Source: Demequina sp. (GTDB taxonomy: Bacteria; Actinomycetota; Actinomycetes; Actinomycetales; Demequinaceae). From it: a DNA stretch of 64,000 nucleotides. Under the pieces are notes generated by a model that saw nothing but the letters and a program-made list of their open reading frames with translations, ran no database searches and was not told where the DNA came from. Below are positions 16,127-25,517 of the stretch, piece after piece (within the stretch, counting starts at the first letter, position 1; each line of letters opens with the position of its first letter). Both the position numbers and the translations under genes were made by a program. The stretch spans positions 372,001 through 436,000 of the forward strand of contig JANQAD010000001.1 of assembly GCA_024707205.1 (NCBI GenBank). Direction: 5' to 3'.

Positions 16127-17809
16127 CTAACTCCTCGTGAGCTTGCGGTACGTGACGCGGTGGGGGCGCGCGGCCTCCGCCCCGAGGCGGGCGACCTTGT
16201 TCTCCTCGTACGAGGCGAAGTTGCCCTCGAACCAGAACCAGTTGGCCGGGTTCTCGTCGGTCCCCTCCCACGCGAGGATGTGCGTCGCCACGCGGTCCAG
16301 GAACCAGCGGTCGTGGCTGACCACAACGGCGCAGCCGGGGAACTCAAGCAGGGCGTTCTCGAGCGAGCCGAGGGTCTCCACGTCGAGGTCGTTGGTGGGC
16401 TCGTCAAGCAGGAGAACGTTGCCGCCCTCCTTGAGCGTGAGCGCGAGGTTGAGGCGGTTGCGCTCACCGCCGGAGAGCACCCCTGCCGGCTTCTGCTGGT
16501 CCGGGCCCTTGAAGCCGAATGCGCTCACGTACGCGCGCGAAGGCATCTCCACCGCGCCCACCTTGATGTAGTCGAGGCCGTCGCTCACGACCTCCCACAG
16601 CGACTTGTCAGGGTCGATGCCGCCGCGGCTCTGGTCCACGTAGGACACCTTGACGGTCTCGCCGATCTTGAGGTCGCCGCCGTCGAGCGGCTCGAGCCCG
16701 ACGATGGTCTTGAACAGCGTGGTCTTGCCCACGCCGTTGGGTCCGATGACGCCCACGATTCCGTTGCGCGGAAGCGTGAAGGACAGCCCGTCGATGAGGA
16801 TGCGGTCGCCGAAGCCCTTCTTAAGGTTCTTCGCCTCGAGCACCACACTCCCAAGGCGGGGGCCCGGCGGAATCTGGATCTCCTCGAAGTCCAGCTTCCT
16901 GGTCTTCTCGGCCTCCGCGGCCATCTCCTCGTAGCGGTTGAGTCGCGCCTGGGACTTGGTCTGGCGACCCTTGGGGTTCTGGCGTACCCACTCGAGCTCC
17001 TCTTTGAGGCGCTTCGCGAGCTTCGCGTCCTTCTTGCCCTGCACCTGCAGGCGCTCCTGCTTCTTCTCCAGGTACGTGGAGTAATTGCCCTCATACGGGT
17101 AGAGGCGGCCGCGGTCGACCTCGCAGATCCACTCCGCGACGTGGTCGAGGAAGTAGCGGTCGTGGGTCACGGCGAGCACGGCGCCCGGGTACTTCGCGAG
17201 GTGCTGCTCGAGCCACAGTACGGACTCGGCGTCGAGGTGGTTCGTCGGCTCGTCAAGGAGCAGCAGGTCGGGCTTCTCGAGGAGCAGCTTGCACAGCGCC
17301 ACCCGGCGGCGCTCACCACCGGAGAGCACCTTGACGTCCGCGTCCGGCGGCGGGCAGCGCAGCGCGTCCATCGCCTGCTCCAGCTGGGAGTCAAGATCCC
17401 ACGCGTCCGCGTGGTCGAGCTCGTCCTGGAGCTTGCCCATCTCGGCGAGGAGCGTGTCGTAGTCCGCATCCGGATTCGCCATCTCCTCAGAGATCGCGTT
17501 GAAGCGGTCAAGCTTCGCGTAGATCTCCCCCACGCCTTCGCGGACGTTGCCGATGACATCCTTGTCCTCGTTGAGCGGCGGCTCCTGCAGCAGGATGCCG
17601 ACGCTGTAGCCAGGGCTCAGCCGCGCCTCTCCGTTCGAGGGCTGCTCAATTCCGGCCATGATCTTGAGGATCGTGGACTTACCAGCACCGTTGGGGCCCA
17701 CGACGCCGATCTTCGCGCCCGGGTAGAACGCCATGGTGACGTCGTCAAGGATGACCTTGTCTCCGTGCGCCTTGCGCGCCTTGTGCATGGTGTAGATGAA
17801 CTCGGCCAC
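16127..17809 (-). CDS. ettA: Energy-dependent translational throttle protein EttA (ABC-F ATPase)
   Basis: 560 residues, full length for EttA. Two ABC domains: the first with GPNGAGKSTILKIMAG (about residues 39-54) and LSGGERRRVALCKLLLE, the second with GPNGVGKTTLFKTIVG and LSGGERNRLNLALTLKEG. An arm insertion lies in the first domain, and a charged linker (RLYPYEGNYSTYLEKKQER and following) carries the P-site tRNA interaction region. There is no membrane segment, as expected for ABC-F. EttA binds the ribosomal E site and gates the first elongation step according to ATP/ADP ratio. It starts 101 bases from the SSB-like gene. Confidence 0.95.
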   Translation of the reverse strand: MAEFIYTMHKARKAHGDKVILDDVTMAFYPGAKIGVVGPNGAGKSTILKIMAGIEQPSNGEARLSPGYSVGILLQEPPLNEDKDVIGNVREGVGEIYAKLDRFNAISEEMANPDADYDTLLAEMGKLQDELDHADAWDLDSQLEQAMDALRCPPPDADVKVLSGGERRRVALCKLLLEKPDLLLLDEPTNHLDAESVLWLEQHLAKYPGAVLAVTHDRYFLDHVAEWICEVDRGRLYPYEGNYSTYLEKKQERLQVQGKKDAKLAKRLKEELEWVRQNPKGRQTKSQARLNRYEEMAAEAEKTRKLDFEEIQIPPGPRLGSVVLEAKNLKKGFGDRILIDGLSFTLPRNGIVGVIGPNGVGKTTLFKTIVGLEPLDGGDLKIGETVKVSYVDQSRGGIDPDKSLWEVVSDGLDYIKVGAVEMPSRAYVSAFGFKGPDQQKPAGVLSGGERNRLNLALTLKEGGNVLLLDEPTNDLDVETLGSLENALLEFPGCAVVVSHDRWFLDRVATHILAWEGTDENPANWFWFEGNFASYEENKVARLGAEAARPHRVTYRKLTRS

Positions 17810-17909
17810 TGGTGCTCCCGTCGCGTGAAAACTGCCTGGCTAAGCCTACGCGACGCCACCCGTGACGTTGCCGCGGGGCCCGACGCCGTGGCCCGGGCCC
17901 CGCGGTCGC

Positions 17910-18365
17910 CTACACCGGGCTCTCAACGAGTTCGAGTTCCTCCTCGACGTCGTTCTCCACGGACTCGGCCTCGATCGGCTCGTCGGCCGCCGGCTCCTTC
18001 GCGTCCACGACGGCGCGCGTGAAGTCCGCGACGCCACGGGTCAGGTCATGCCCCACCACCTGGGCGTCGATCTGCAGGTCCGTGCGCGGGCCGCCCTGGC
18101 CCTCCCACTCGTGGCTCTGCAGGCGGCCCGCCACGATGATCGGCTGGCCCTTCTTCACGGACTTCGCGATCAGGAGCGCGGCGGCCCTGAACACGCGCAC
18201 GGTGAACCACTGGGTCTCGCGATCAACCCACGCGTTGTTCGTGCGGTCGTAGTAGCGAGAGGTAGTCGCGAGCCGGAAGCTCACCAGGTCGGTGCCGCCG
18301 GGCACCACGTGCAGCTTGGGGTCAGTGGCCACCCAGCCAGTGACAGTCACATTCAGATCATTCAT
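17910..18365 (-). CDS. ssb: Single-stranded DNA-binding protein (short paralogue)
   Basis: 151 residues. ATG 18365 is preceded by AGGAGGG at good spacing; the upstream extension is low-quality sequence. A single OB fold is seen: MNDLNVTVTGWVATDPKLHV, VSFRLATTSRYYD, WFTVRVFRAAALLIAKSVKKG and QPIIVAGRLQSHEW. The tail is acidic (AESVENDVEEELELVESPV) but lacks the canonical DDDIPF-type tip that recruits partner proteins, so it is probably a secondary SSB rather than the replicative one, which normally sits with rpsF and rpsR. Confidence 0.85.
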   Translation of the reverse strand: MNDLNVTVTGWVATDPKLHVVPGGTDLVSFRLATTSRYYDRTNNAWVDRETQWFTVRVFRAAALLIAKSVKKGQPIIVAGRLQSHEWEGQGGPRTDLQIDAQVVGHDLTRGVADFTRAVVDAKEPAADEPIEAESVENDVEEELELVESPV

Positions 18366-18489
18366 GGCGCCCTCCTGACGCGTGCCGCACCGTGCGGCTT
18401 GCGAACAAGGCTGACAGCGCTGCCCGACGCCGGGGCTGGCTGAGTGCCTCGGCTGTGGATAGCGCGGAGTCGGGTGCGATCTGGGGACG

Positions 18490-19806
18490 CTAGTCGCGAG
18501 CGAGCTCCGTGAGCTCGTCGAGGTTGCGATACGCCTGGTGGATGAGTTGCGTCGGCTCGGCAACGAGCGGAACGAGCACCGTGCGCACGGCGGTGCGGCC
18601 CCGCGACCTCACCGCCTTCGCGGCCGAGCTCGCGCGTGCCCGCTTCGTCAGCGCGCCCTTCACGCCGGACTCGCGCGGGATCTTGGGCCACTCGACCGCC
18701 TCCAGCGCCGAGTTGATCTCCTCGGCGAGCAAGGTGGCGGGGGCGATCGCCTCTGCGACCACCCGGTGCCAGGCGACGGGCAGCCCATGCGTCGCCTCGT
18801 CCACCCAGTCGAGCCGCTCGCGCTCCACGGCCTCGGTGCGAACGCCGAGAAGCGCAGGCACCGCCTTGGTGCGCCCAAGAGCGACAGCCGCGGAAGCGTC
18901 GGCCAGTGCCTCGATGCCGGCCGCGGTCGCCAAGGCGTCAACGAGCTCCTCGATGTCTGGAAGTTTGGGGTCGGCGTCGCGCGCGAGCGCCCTTGAGAGC
19001 GACCGCCCGGCCGCGACGAGGTCCGCGCGAACGGCCTCCGCGGCCACGGAGTGGGCCTGCGCCGCTCCGGCAAGTTCGGCGAGCAGGTTGTCGACACCCT
19101 GCCCCGTTCGCGCGCTGATGGGCATGACGGGAACGCCCGTGAGCCCGTCCTCCTCGAGCAGCCGCTGGAGGTCTCGCACGATGTCCCACGCCGCCTGCGT
19201 CTCGAGCCGGTCCACGTGGTTGAGCACCACAAGCGAGGGCTGACCGTGGTCCGAGGCGACGGCCAGATACGCGCTGTGCACGGCGTTGTCCGCGTACTTC
19301 TGCGGGTCCATGACCCACACGAGCAGGTCCGCGAGCGGCACCACGCGGTCGACGATCGTGCGATTGTCCGAGTTCACCGAGTCGTGGTCCGGCAGGTCCA
19401 GCAGCACAACGCCGCGCAGCTCGGCGTCGCCGATGAGCCCGAGCCGGCGCGACTGGTCCACCCCGATCCAGTCGAGCAGCGACGTCGCCGCGTCTCCCCA
19501 CGTGGCGGCGGAGACCTCGGACGTCGTCGGCCTCGCGACGCCAGGAACGGCGAATTGCGTGCCCGTGAGCGCGTTGAACAGGCTCGACTTCCCGGAACCC
19601 GTGCCGCCGGCGAGTGCGACGATCGTGTGGTCCACGCCAAGCGCGAGGCGGTGCTCACACCTCTCGATGGTCACCATCACATCCGCGCGCACACCAGGCT
19701 CAATGGCCTCGGACGCCCACTCGAGCGACGACCGCAGGCGCGCGACGCGGGAGTGCAGGGAACTCGTCTCATCCGGCCTTCCAACGTCCTGGAACGACAG
19801 GCTCAC
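18490..19806 (-). CDS. Dynamin-like/YfjP-family GTPase (downstream member of a pair)
   Basis: 438 residues. G1 loop AGGTGSGKSSLFNALTG (about residues 66-82), G3-type DLPDHDSVNSDNRTIVDRVV and G4-type VVLNHVDRLE. The C-terminal half is helical with basic stretches (KGALTKRARASSAAKAVRSRG). No clear transmembrane helix pair is seen. Membrane-associated GTPases of this kind occur in pairs in actinobacteria, but the role is undefined. It overlaps the upstream GTPase by 4 bases (ATGA), so the two are translationally coupled and probably act together. Confidence 0.8.
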   Translation of the reverse strand: MSLSFQDVGRPDETSSLHSRVARLRSSLEWASEAIEPGVRADVMVTIERCEHRLALGVDHTIVALAGGTGSGKSSLFNALTGTQFAVPGVARPTTSEVSAATWGDAATSLLDWIGVDQSRRLGLIGDAELRGVVLLDLPDHDSVNSDNRTIVDRVVPLADLLVWVMDPQKYADNAVHSAYLAVASDHGQPSLVVLNHVDRLETQAAWDIVRDLQRLLEEDGLTGVPVMPISARTGQGVDNLLAELAGAAQAHSVAAEAVRADLVAAGRSLSRALARDADPKLPDIEELVDALATAAGIEALADASAAVALGRTKAVPALLGVRTEAVERERLDWVDEATHGLPVAWHRVVAEAIAPATLLAEEINSALEAVEWPKIPRESGVKGALTKRARASSAAKAVRSRGRTAVRTVLVPLVAEPTQLIHQAYRNLDELTELARD

Positions 19807-21392
19807 AGCAGTCCCCGCAGCTCGGCGCGGCGAAGGCGGATCTTCGCGGAGGCGTCGGGCATGAGCGACGCGATGTCCGTCGGCGCGAGCACCTCGAGCG
19901 CCTCGCGGTTGATCGCGTAGCGGCGCGCGGCGCCGAGCTCCTCGCGAGCGGCGGCGAGCGCCGCCTCCGTGTCCCTTCCCGCGAGCACCGTGAGCGCCTC
20001 ATGCGCAGCGCCCACACCCAGGGCTGCAGAGGCGAGCGTCGCGCGAAGGCCCGTCTCCCCCACGACCTCCACCGCTCCCTTGGACCCGGGCAGGCCCATC
20101 GCGATCTCGTCGCAGCGACCGAGCCATGCGCGAGTCGCGTCCGCCGCGGTGCGCTCCCTGTGCTCGCGCGCGTCGCGAGGATCGCGCTGCGCGGCAAGCC
20201 ACGTTCCCGGGCCTTCGCCGCCGACGGCGAGGTCGCCCACGATGCCTTCGGCCGCCTTGGACGCGGCGAAGGTGAGCGTCGCCTCCACGGCCCCGATGAC
20301 GTCGGCCTCGATCGCGTTGAGGGCCACGTCGCGCGCCTCCCGCGCCACCCTGCGCTTGGTCCACAGCGAGTTGCGCAGCCGGAACAGCGGGCCGCCCTCG
20401 CTCGTGGCCTGACGCCAGCGGGTCTCGAGCGCGCCGGTGGCGACGCCCTCGTACCAGTCGTCCCCGCCCTCGTTCTCAGCCTGCGCCGCGCGTCGGCGAA
20501 CCACCGCGCGCACCTCCTTGGCGACGGAGGCCTGGTCGTCCATGTGCTCGGCGAGCCGCTCGAGCCACTCCTTGAGAGCCTCGGCGCTGCCGTGGAGCGT
20601 CCGCTCCACGATCGTCGCCGCCGAGGCGGCAGCCACGGAGTCGAGCCAACGGCCCAAGCCGCCAACAACGTCGGCCGGAACGCTGCCCCACGACCCCGTG
20701 TCCTCAGGGATCACGAAGAGCGGAAGCATCTCGAGGCCCTCGTCGGCGAGCCGCGAGACGAGATCGCTGCGCACCTGGGCGGCGACGTCCATGGTGACGC
20801 GGTTCAGCACGATCGCGATCGAGGCGCCACGCTCCGCTCCCGAGCGAAGCGCCTGCCACGGCACCGCGTCCCCGTACCGGGCGGCGGTCGTCACGAAGAT
20901 CCACAGGTCCGCGGCATCGAGCAGCTCGCGCGCGATCTCCCTGTTCTCTCCCCGCACGGAGTCGAGATCTGGCGAGTCCACGATCGCGAGCCCGCGCGGC
21001 ACCGCCTCCGTTGCCGCCGCGGTTGCCCGACGCTCCACGGGCGTCAGCACCTGGGTGTCCAGTGGGTGGTGGAACAGGAAGGGCGCCTTCGTGGTGGGCC
21101 TGAGGACGCCGGCCGGAGTGAGGTCCTCGCCGAGCAGCGCGTTGACCACTGTCGACTTCCCGGATCCGGTGGATCCAGCGACGACGACGATCGCGGGGCT
21201 CGCCTCGTCCTTCACGCGCGGAATGAGGTGGTGATCGAGCTGATCGAGCGTCTGCTCCGCGAGAGCCATGGCCTCGGCGGCGCCGTCCACGGGAATGGGA
21301 AGCTCGATGTCGGCGACCGCCTTGCGGGTGTCGACGAGCGCATCGAGGAGGGCGCCTGGGTATGACCAGGTCTTGATGGGCGAGATGCTCAT
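19803..21392 (-). CDS. Dynamin-like GTPase (upstream member of a pair)
   Basis: 529 residues. An N-terminal helix region (residues 1-65) precedes the G1 loop GSTGSGKSTVVNALLG (about 73-88). The G3-type motif is DSPDLDSVRGENREIARELL and the G4-type is VLNRVTMD. The following 300 residues are predominantly helical (EWLERLAEHMDDQASVAKEV, EADVIGAVEATLTFAASKAA). It resembles the next gene in its GTPase core but not in its helical region, consistent with two non-identical subunits. Bacterial dynamin relatives remodel or tether membranes; an exact function cannot be assigned. Confidence 0.8.
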   Translation of the reverse strand: MSISPIKTWSYPGALLDALVDTRKAVADIELPIPVDGAAEAMALAEQTLDQLDHHLIPRVKDEASPAIVVVAGSTGSGKSTVVNALLGEDLTPAGVLRPTTKAPFLFHHPLDTQVLTPVERRATAAATEAVPRGLAIVDSPDLDSVRGENREIARELLDAADLWIFVTTAARYGDAVPWQALRSGAERGASIAIVLNRVTMDVAAQVRSDLVSRLADEGLEMLPLFVIPEDTGSWGSVPADVVGGLGRWLDSVAAASAATIVERTLHGSAEALKEWLERLAEHMDDQASVAKEVRAVVRRRAAQAENEGGDDWYEGVATGALETRWRQATSEGGPLFRLRNSLWTKRRVAREARDVALNAIEADVIGAVEATLTFAASKAAEGIVGDLAVGGEGPGTWLAAQRDPRDAREHRERTAADATRAWLGRCDEIAMGLPGSKGAVEVVGETGLRATLASAALGVGAAHEALTVLAGRDTEAALAAAREELGAARRYAINREALEVLAPTDIASLMPDASAKIRLRRAELRGLL

Positions 21393-21466
21393 CCTTACCT
21401 CCTCGTGACCTGCGGCTTTAGGCTACCGTTCCAGGGCACACGCCGTCCGCACTAGCCTTAAGGCGA

Positions 21467-21539
<73 letters not shown>

Positions 21540-21558
21540 CTTTTCTTGGGCACTTTGT

Positions 21559-22194
21559 TCACGCCTCGCGCACGCCCTTGACGAGCAGATACACGGCGAG
21601 CGAGATCTCCCACGCGAAGATCGGCACGGCGGCGGCCGACGCCGTGGCTGAGACCTGCTCTTGCGCACCAAAGAGCACGGCCAGGTTGGAGATGCCGACG
21701 AGGGGCGCGCCGATCATGCCGAGCACAGGGATCCAGCGGGGCACGAGCCGCAGCCGGAAGAGCGTGGTGGCCAGCACCAGGGTGTTCGCCACCACGATGA
21801 GTCCGGGCCCGATGAGGAACGTGGCGCGGTAGAGCTCGAGGAGTGGCTCGCTCCCCGCCCCGCCGGCTCGCGTCCAGACCAGGGCGGTCACGGCCGCAGC
21901 CCCGGCGAGGATCACGCCCGCCTCCGCCGTCCTCAGGATCGCGTAGGGCGCTCCAGCGATCGGCGCCCGCTCCCGCAGGATCGCGAGGAAGCCTAGCCCT
22001 GTGCCGATGACCGCAAGAGCCAGGACGATATCCAGGGTGACGCCGACGAGCTGCCTTGTGCCAGCGTCGGACCCCTGGAGCCAACTGTCATCGGTGAGCA
22101 TGGGTCCGTAGAGCGCGACGGCCCCAACGGAGGTCACATGAGTCACCAGAAACAGGGCACCTACCAGGATGGATTGCTTGCGAAGGGTGGACAT
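21559..22194 (-). CDS. DUF4386 family membrane protein
   Basis: 211 residues from ATG 22194. Six hydrophobic segments are visible, including ILVGALFLVTHVTSVGAVAL, LDIVLALAVIGTGLGFLAIL, AGVILAGAAAVTALVW, GPGLIVVANTLVLATTLF and MIGAPLVGISNLAVLFGA. The NTLVLATTLFRLRLVPRWIP loop is typical of DUF4386. Function unknown. It is divergent from a TetR regulator with an operator-like palindrome directly upstream of its start, so it is probably the target of that regulator. Confidence 0.75.
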   Translation of the reverse strand: MSTLRKQSILVGALFLVTHVTSVGAVALYGPMLTDDSWLQGSDAGTRQLVGVTLDIVLALAVIGTGLGFLAILRERAPIAGAPYAILRTAEAGVILAGAAAVTALVWTRAGGAGSEPLLELYRATFLIGPGLIVVANTLVLATTLFRLRLVPRWIPVLGMIGAPLVGISNLAVLFGAQEQVSATASAAAVPIFAWEISLAVYLLVKGVREA

Positions 22195-22218
22195 TTCCGG
22201 GCCTCTCGGTGAGAATTT

Positions 22219-22233
22219 GTGTACGGCGTACAC
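22219..22233. promoter_or_regulatory. Palindrome GTGTACG-G-CGTACAC, TetR operator
   Basis: Perfect 7-bp arms around one base, 24 bases upstream of the DUF4386 start and between two divergent genes, one of which encodes a TetR protein. A related half-site recurs at 22261-22268, supporting a real operator rather than chance. Confidence 0.65.
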
Positions 22234-22253
22234 CTACCGGTCATGAGCGTAAG

Positions 22254-22268
22254 GTATAGCGCGTACAC
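22254..22268. promoter_or_regulatory. Degenerate second TetR operator (GTATAGCGCGTACAC)
   Basis: The right half CGTACAC matches the perfect palindrome at 22219-22233 exactly; the left half matches imperfectly. It lies 18 bases upstream of the TetR start, which suits autoregulation with weaker affinity. Confidence 0.45.
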
Positions 22269-22286
22269 CGTCAAGTGGAGGTGCGC

Positions 22287-22928
22287 ATGGCGCTCAGCAG
22301 ATCGCGCGTCATCGGCGAGGCGGTCAGCCTCGCGGACGCGGTTGGCCTCGATGCCGTGAGCATGCGCGCGCTCTCGGAGCGGCTCGGCGTGGTGCCCATG
22401 GCGCTCTACAAGCATGTGCGCAACAAGGACGAGCTGCTCGACGAGATGGTCGACGCCGTCGTTCGCGAGATCGCTCCCCCGCCTGCGACCGGGCAGTGGA
22501 AGGCCGACGCCCGTGCCCTCCTCGTCGCGGCGCGCGCGACCCAGCACCGGCACCCTTGGGCATGGGACGCGATCGAGACTCGCGGGGGGCCGACCCCGGC
22601 GGCCCTCGACCACATGGAGGCCATGATCTCTACGCTGCGCGGCGGGCTCAGCGCGCCCCTCACCCATCAGGTCATGCACGCGTTGGGCAGCCGCCTGTGG
22701 GGCTTCAGCCAGGAAGTGTTCTCATCTCCGCCGCCAAGCGACCCGGAGAGCGCCGCCGCCGCAGCGGCGATGCTCGCTCAGCGCTGGCCGTTCGTGCTCG
22801 AGTCCGCGATGTCGGCGCGGCACGGACCGGAAGGGATCGTCGGGCCTGGGTGCGACGACGAGGCCGAGTACCTGTTCGCCGTGGACCTCATCCTCGACGG
22901 GGCCGAGCGACTGGCGGCCGCGGGCTGA
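22287..22928 (+). CDS. TetR-family transcriptional regulator
   Basis: 213 residues. ATG 22287 is chosen because GGAGG sits at correct spacing, four codons after an alternative upstream start. The N-terminal helix-turn-helix is LSRSRVIGEAVSLADAVGLD, then VSMRALSERLGVVPMALYKHVRNKDELLDEM. The C-terminal helical domain resembles the TetR_C class of tetracycline-type repressors. It probably represses itself and the divergent DUF4386 gene through the GTGTACG palindrome. Confidence 0.88.
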   Translation: MALSRSRVIGEAVSLADAVGLDAVSMRALSERLGVVPMALYKHVRNKDELLDEMVDAVVREIAPPPATGQWKADARALLVAARATQHRHPWAWDAIETRGGPTPAALDHMEAMISTLRGGLSAPLTHQVMHALGSRLWGFSQEVFSSPPPSDPESAAAAAAMLAQRWPFVLESAMSARHGPEGIVGPGCDDEAEYLFAVDLILDGAERLAAAG

Positions 22929-22939
22929 GGCGAGGTGCC

Positions 22940-23949
22940 TCAGCGCTGCTTGGTGGACGCGCGCACTACGAGCTCGGTCGGCAGCGGCGTGTCCATCGTG
23001 TCGTTCTCGCCCTCCTCGAGCGACAGCAACACCTTCTGCATGAGCTGGCGGCCTAGTGCCGCGAAGTCCTGCCGCACGGTGGTCAGCGGCGGGTAGAAGA
23101 AGGCGGCCTCCGGAACATCGTCGAAGCCCACGACCGACACGTCGTCCGGCACTCGCATGCCCCGCTCTCGCAGTGCGGACAGCAGGCCCAGGGCCGAGAG
23201 GTCATTCGAGGCGAACACTGCCGAACCGGGCTCAAGGTCGAGGTCCAGCCCGATGCGGTAGCCGCTCTCCGCGGTCCAGTTGCCCTGCAGCGGGTCTGGG
23301 GCGTCCAGGCGATGCGCGGACAGTTCGTCCCGCCAGCCGCGGATGCGCTCCGACGAGTCGGGGGCCGCATTCGGGCCGGTGAGGTGGTGGATCCGCGTGT
23401 GGCCGAGTTCCGCGAGGTGCCGTACCGCGGCCCTCGCCCCGCGATACTGGTCGATCGAGACCACGCGCGGCGAGCGTCGGGGGTGGAGGCGGACGCGACC
23501 ACGGGGATGGCGATGTCGAGGCCGCGAACCAGTTCGAGCACGCTGAAGTCCGTGACCACGGCCACGATCGCGTCCACGCGCTGCCGTAGCAGCCCCTCGA
23601 CCGCCAGTCGGGTGGTCTCCGGGTCCGAGTCGACCGTGCTCACCGTCTCCACGGAGTAGCGAGCCACGCGAGCCGCGAGGTTGAAGTGCATCGCGATCGA
23701 GACCGGGCCGTGATCCGAGATACCAGGCGTGATGAGGCCGATGGTGCGGGTTCGCCGCGTGACGAGAGCGCGCGCCGCCGGCGACGGGCTGTAGCGCAGT
23801 TGGGCGATGGCCTGCTCCACGCGCTCCTGGGTCGCCGGCCTCACGTTCGGAAGGCCGTTCAGCACCCTCGAGACCGTCTGATGCGACACGCCTGCGAGCC
23901 GCGCCACATCGAAGATGTTGGCGGCCCGCGGTGGCTTCTCGTCGGTCAC
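22940..23949 (-). CDS. LacI-family transcriptional regulator, frame broken near 23480
   Basis: The N-terminal HTH is ANIFDVARLAGVSHQTVSRV followed by LNGLPNVRPATQERVEQA, with the minor-groove hinge helix (PSPAARAL). The periplasmic-binding-like core begins TIGLITPGISDHGPVSIAM. The C-terminal half (VVSIDQYRGARAAVRHLAEL, ASNDLSALGLLSALRERGMR, VGFDDVPEAAFFYPPLTTVR) is in another frame. One more base in the five-base run at 23479-23483 joins both halves into 336 residues, the normal length. It overlaps the ATPase stop by 4 bases (GTGA), so it ends the sugar-transport operon and presumably controls it through the TTAGCGCTAA sites upstream of ytfQ. Confidence 0.85.
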
Positions 23950-25472
23950 TCGTCGTCCTCGTCCTGGCTGCCCTGCGCCACAAGCGCGAGCACCGAGTCC
24001 ACGGTCACGTCCCCCGAGGCGAGGGTCTCGACGATGTGCCCGTCGCGCATGACGGCCACGCGATCGGAGACGCGCAGCACCTCCTCCAGCTCGGCAGAGA
24101 TGAAGATGACGGACAGCCCGTTGTCCGCGAGCTCGCTCACAAGATTCTGGATCTCGACCTTGGCGCCGATGTCGATCCCCCGCGTCGGCTCGTCAAGCAC
24201 CAGCAGGCGTGGCGCGAGCGCAAGGAGGCGAGCGAGCAGCACCTTCTGCTGATTGCCTCCAGAGAGCGTCCCCGCGGGCCTGTCCAGCTCCGCCGGCTTG
24301 ATCCCGAGCGCCTCGACCCAGCTCGCCGCGAGCTCGCGTTGGCGCGCAGGCCGCATGCGGTGCCAGATTCCGCGATCCGCCTGCACGGCGAGCACGATGT
24401 TCTCGAGCACGCTGAGCTCCGAGACGATTCCCTCCGCGCGGCGATTCTCCGACGAGTAGGCGACGCCCTTGGTGAGCGCCCTGTGCGGGCTCGAGAACTG
24501 CTGGTCGGTGCCCGCGATCATGATCACGCCCGAGTGGAGGCGGTCAACTCCCGTCACCGCCCTCGCGAGCTCCGTGCGGCCGGAGCCGAGCAGTCCGGCG
24601 ACACCGAGCACCCGGCCCTCGAACAGGTCCACGTCGGCACCCCGAATACCGCGGAACGTTGTGAGGTCCCGCGCAGAGAGGAAGGGCTCGTCGCCCTCGA
24701 GGTCCGACGCTGTGGCCCGGTTTCGCGTCTTGAGTTCCGTCTCCTTGTGGCCGAGCATCTTGTGGACCAGGTCGATGCGCAGCAGCTCTCGCGTGAGGTA
24801 CTCGCCAACGAGCTTGCCGTCCCTGAGGACGGTGACGCGGTCGCAGATCTCGTAGACCTGGTCGAGGAAGTGGCTCACGAAGAGGATCGCGACGCCGCGC
24901 TGCTTGAGCTCGCGAATGACGCGGAAGAGTTCGGCGACCTCATCGACGTCGAGGCTCGACGTTGGCTCGTCGAGCACGAGGACGCGAACCTGGGTGGAGA
25001 TGGCGCGGGCGATGGCCACGAGCTGCTGCACGGCGACCGACTGGGATCCGAGGAGCGAGGCCGGATCGATGTCCAGACCGAGGTCGGACAGCACCCGGTG
25101 CCCTTGACGGCGCATCTCCTTCGCGTCGATGAGTCCGGCACGGCGCGGCTCCCGCCCAAGGAAGATGTTCTCCGCCACCGAGAGGTTGGGCAGCAGCTCT
25201 ATCTCCTGGTAAACCGTGCTGATTCCCGCGTGCTGGGCGTCGATCGGGGAGTGCAGTCGCAGCTCGCTGCCGTCCAGGTAGAGCGTGCCGCGGTCGAGCG
25301 GCAGCACCCCGGTGATGGCCTTGATCAGCGTGGACTTGCCGGCGCCGTTCTCCCCCATGAGCGAGTGGACCTCGCCGGGAAACATGCGGAAGTCCACACC
25401 GTCGATGGCCGCGTCCGCGCCAAAGAACACCGTTGCATCGGTGATCTCGAGAAGCGGCTGTGGCTGGTCCAC
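23946..25472 (-). CDS. Sugar ABC transporter ATP-binding protein (two ABC domains, second copy)
   Basis: 508 residues, RbsA/YtfR type with two fused nucleotide-binding domains. The first has GENGAGKSTLIKAITGVL, ISTVYQEIELLPNLSVAENI and VRVLVLDEPTSSLD. The second has a degenerate Walker A (GLLGSGRTELARAV) but an intact signature, LSGGNQQKVLLARLL, and LLVLDEPTRGIDIG. This asymmetry is normal for the family. It powers uptake of a monosaccharide or short oligosaccharide. This is the second complete ATPase in the operon; the other is 27571-29112. It lies between a permease (46-base gap) and the LacI gene. Confidence 0.92.
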   Translation of the reverse strand: MDQPQPLLEITDATVFFGADAAIDGVDFRMFPGEVHSLMGENGAGKSTLIKAITGVLPLDRGTLYLDGSELRLHSPIDAQHAGISTVYQEIELLPNLSVAENIFLGREPRRAGLIDAKEMRRQGHRVLSDLGLDIDPASLLGSQSVAVQQLVAIARAISTQVRVLVLDEPTSSLDVDEVAELFRVIRELKQRGVAILFVSHFLDQVYEICDRVTVLRDGKLVGEYLTRELLRIDLVHKMLGHKETELKTRNRATASDLEGDEPFLSARDLTTFRGIRGADVDLFEGRVLGVAGLLGSGRTELARAVTGVDRLHSGVIMIAGTDQQFSSPHRALTKGVAYSSENRRAEGIVSELSVLENIVLAVQADRGIWHRMRPARQRELAASWVEALGIKPAELDRPAGTLSGGNQQKVLLARLLALAPRLLVLDEPTRGIDIGAKVEIQNLVSELADNGLSVIFISAELEEVLRVSDRVAVMRDGHIVETLASGDVTVDSVLALVAQGSQDEDDE

Positions 25473-25517
25473 GTCGTCATTATCTAGGTGCGGGGTGCGC
25501 GCGCGTGCCAGGCGGCG

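Noticed and set aside
16085-18022. 645-codon open frame antisense to ettA
   Set aside because: Leu/Val/Arg-rich composition mirrors the codon bias of ettA; no recognisable protein features.
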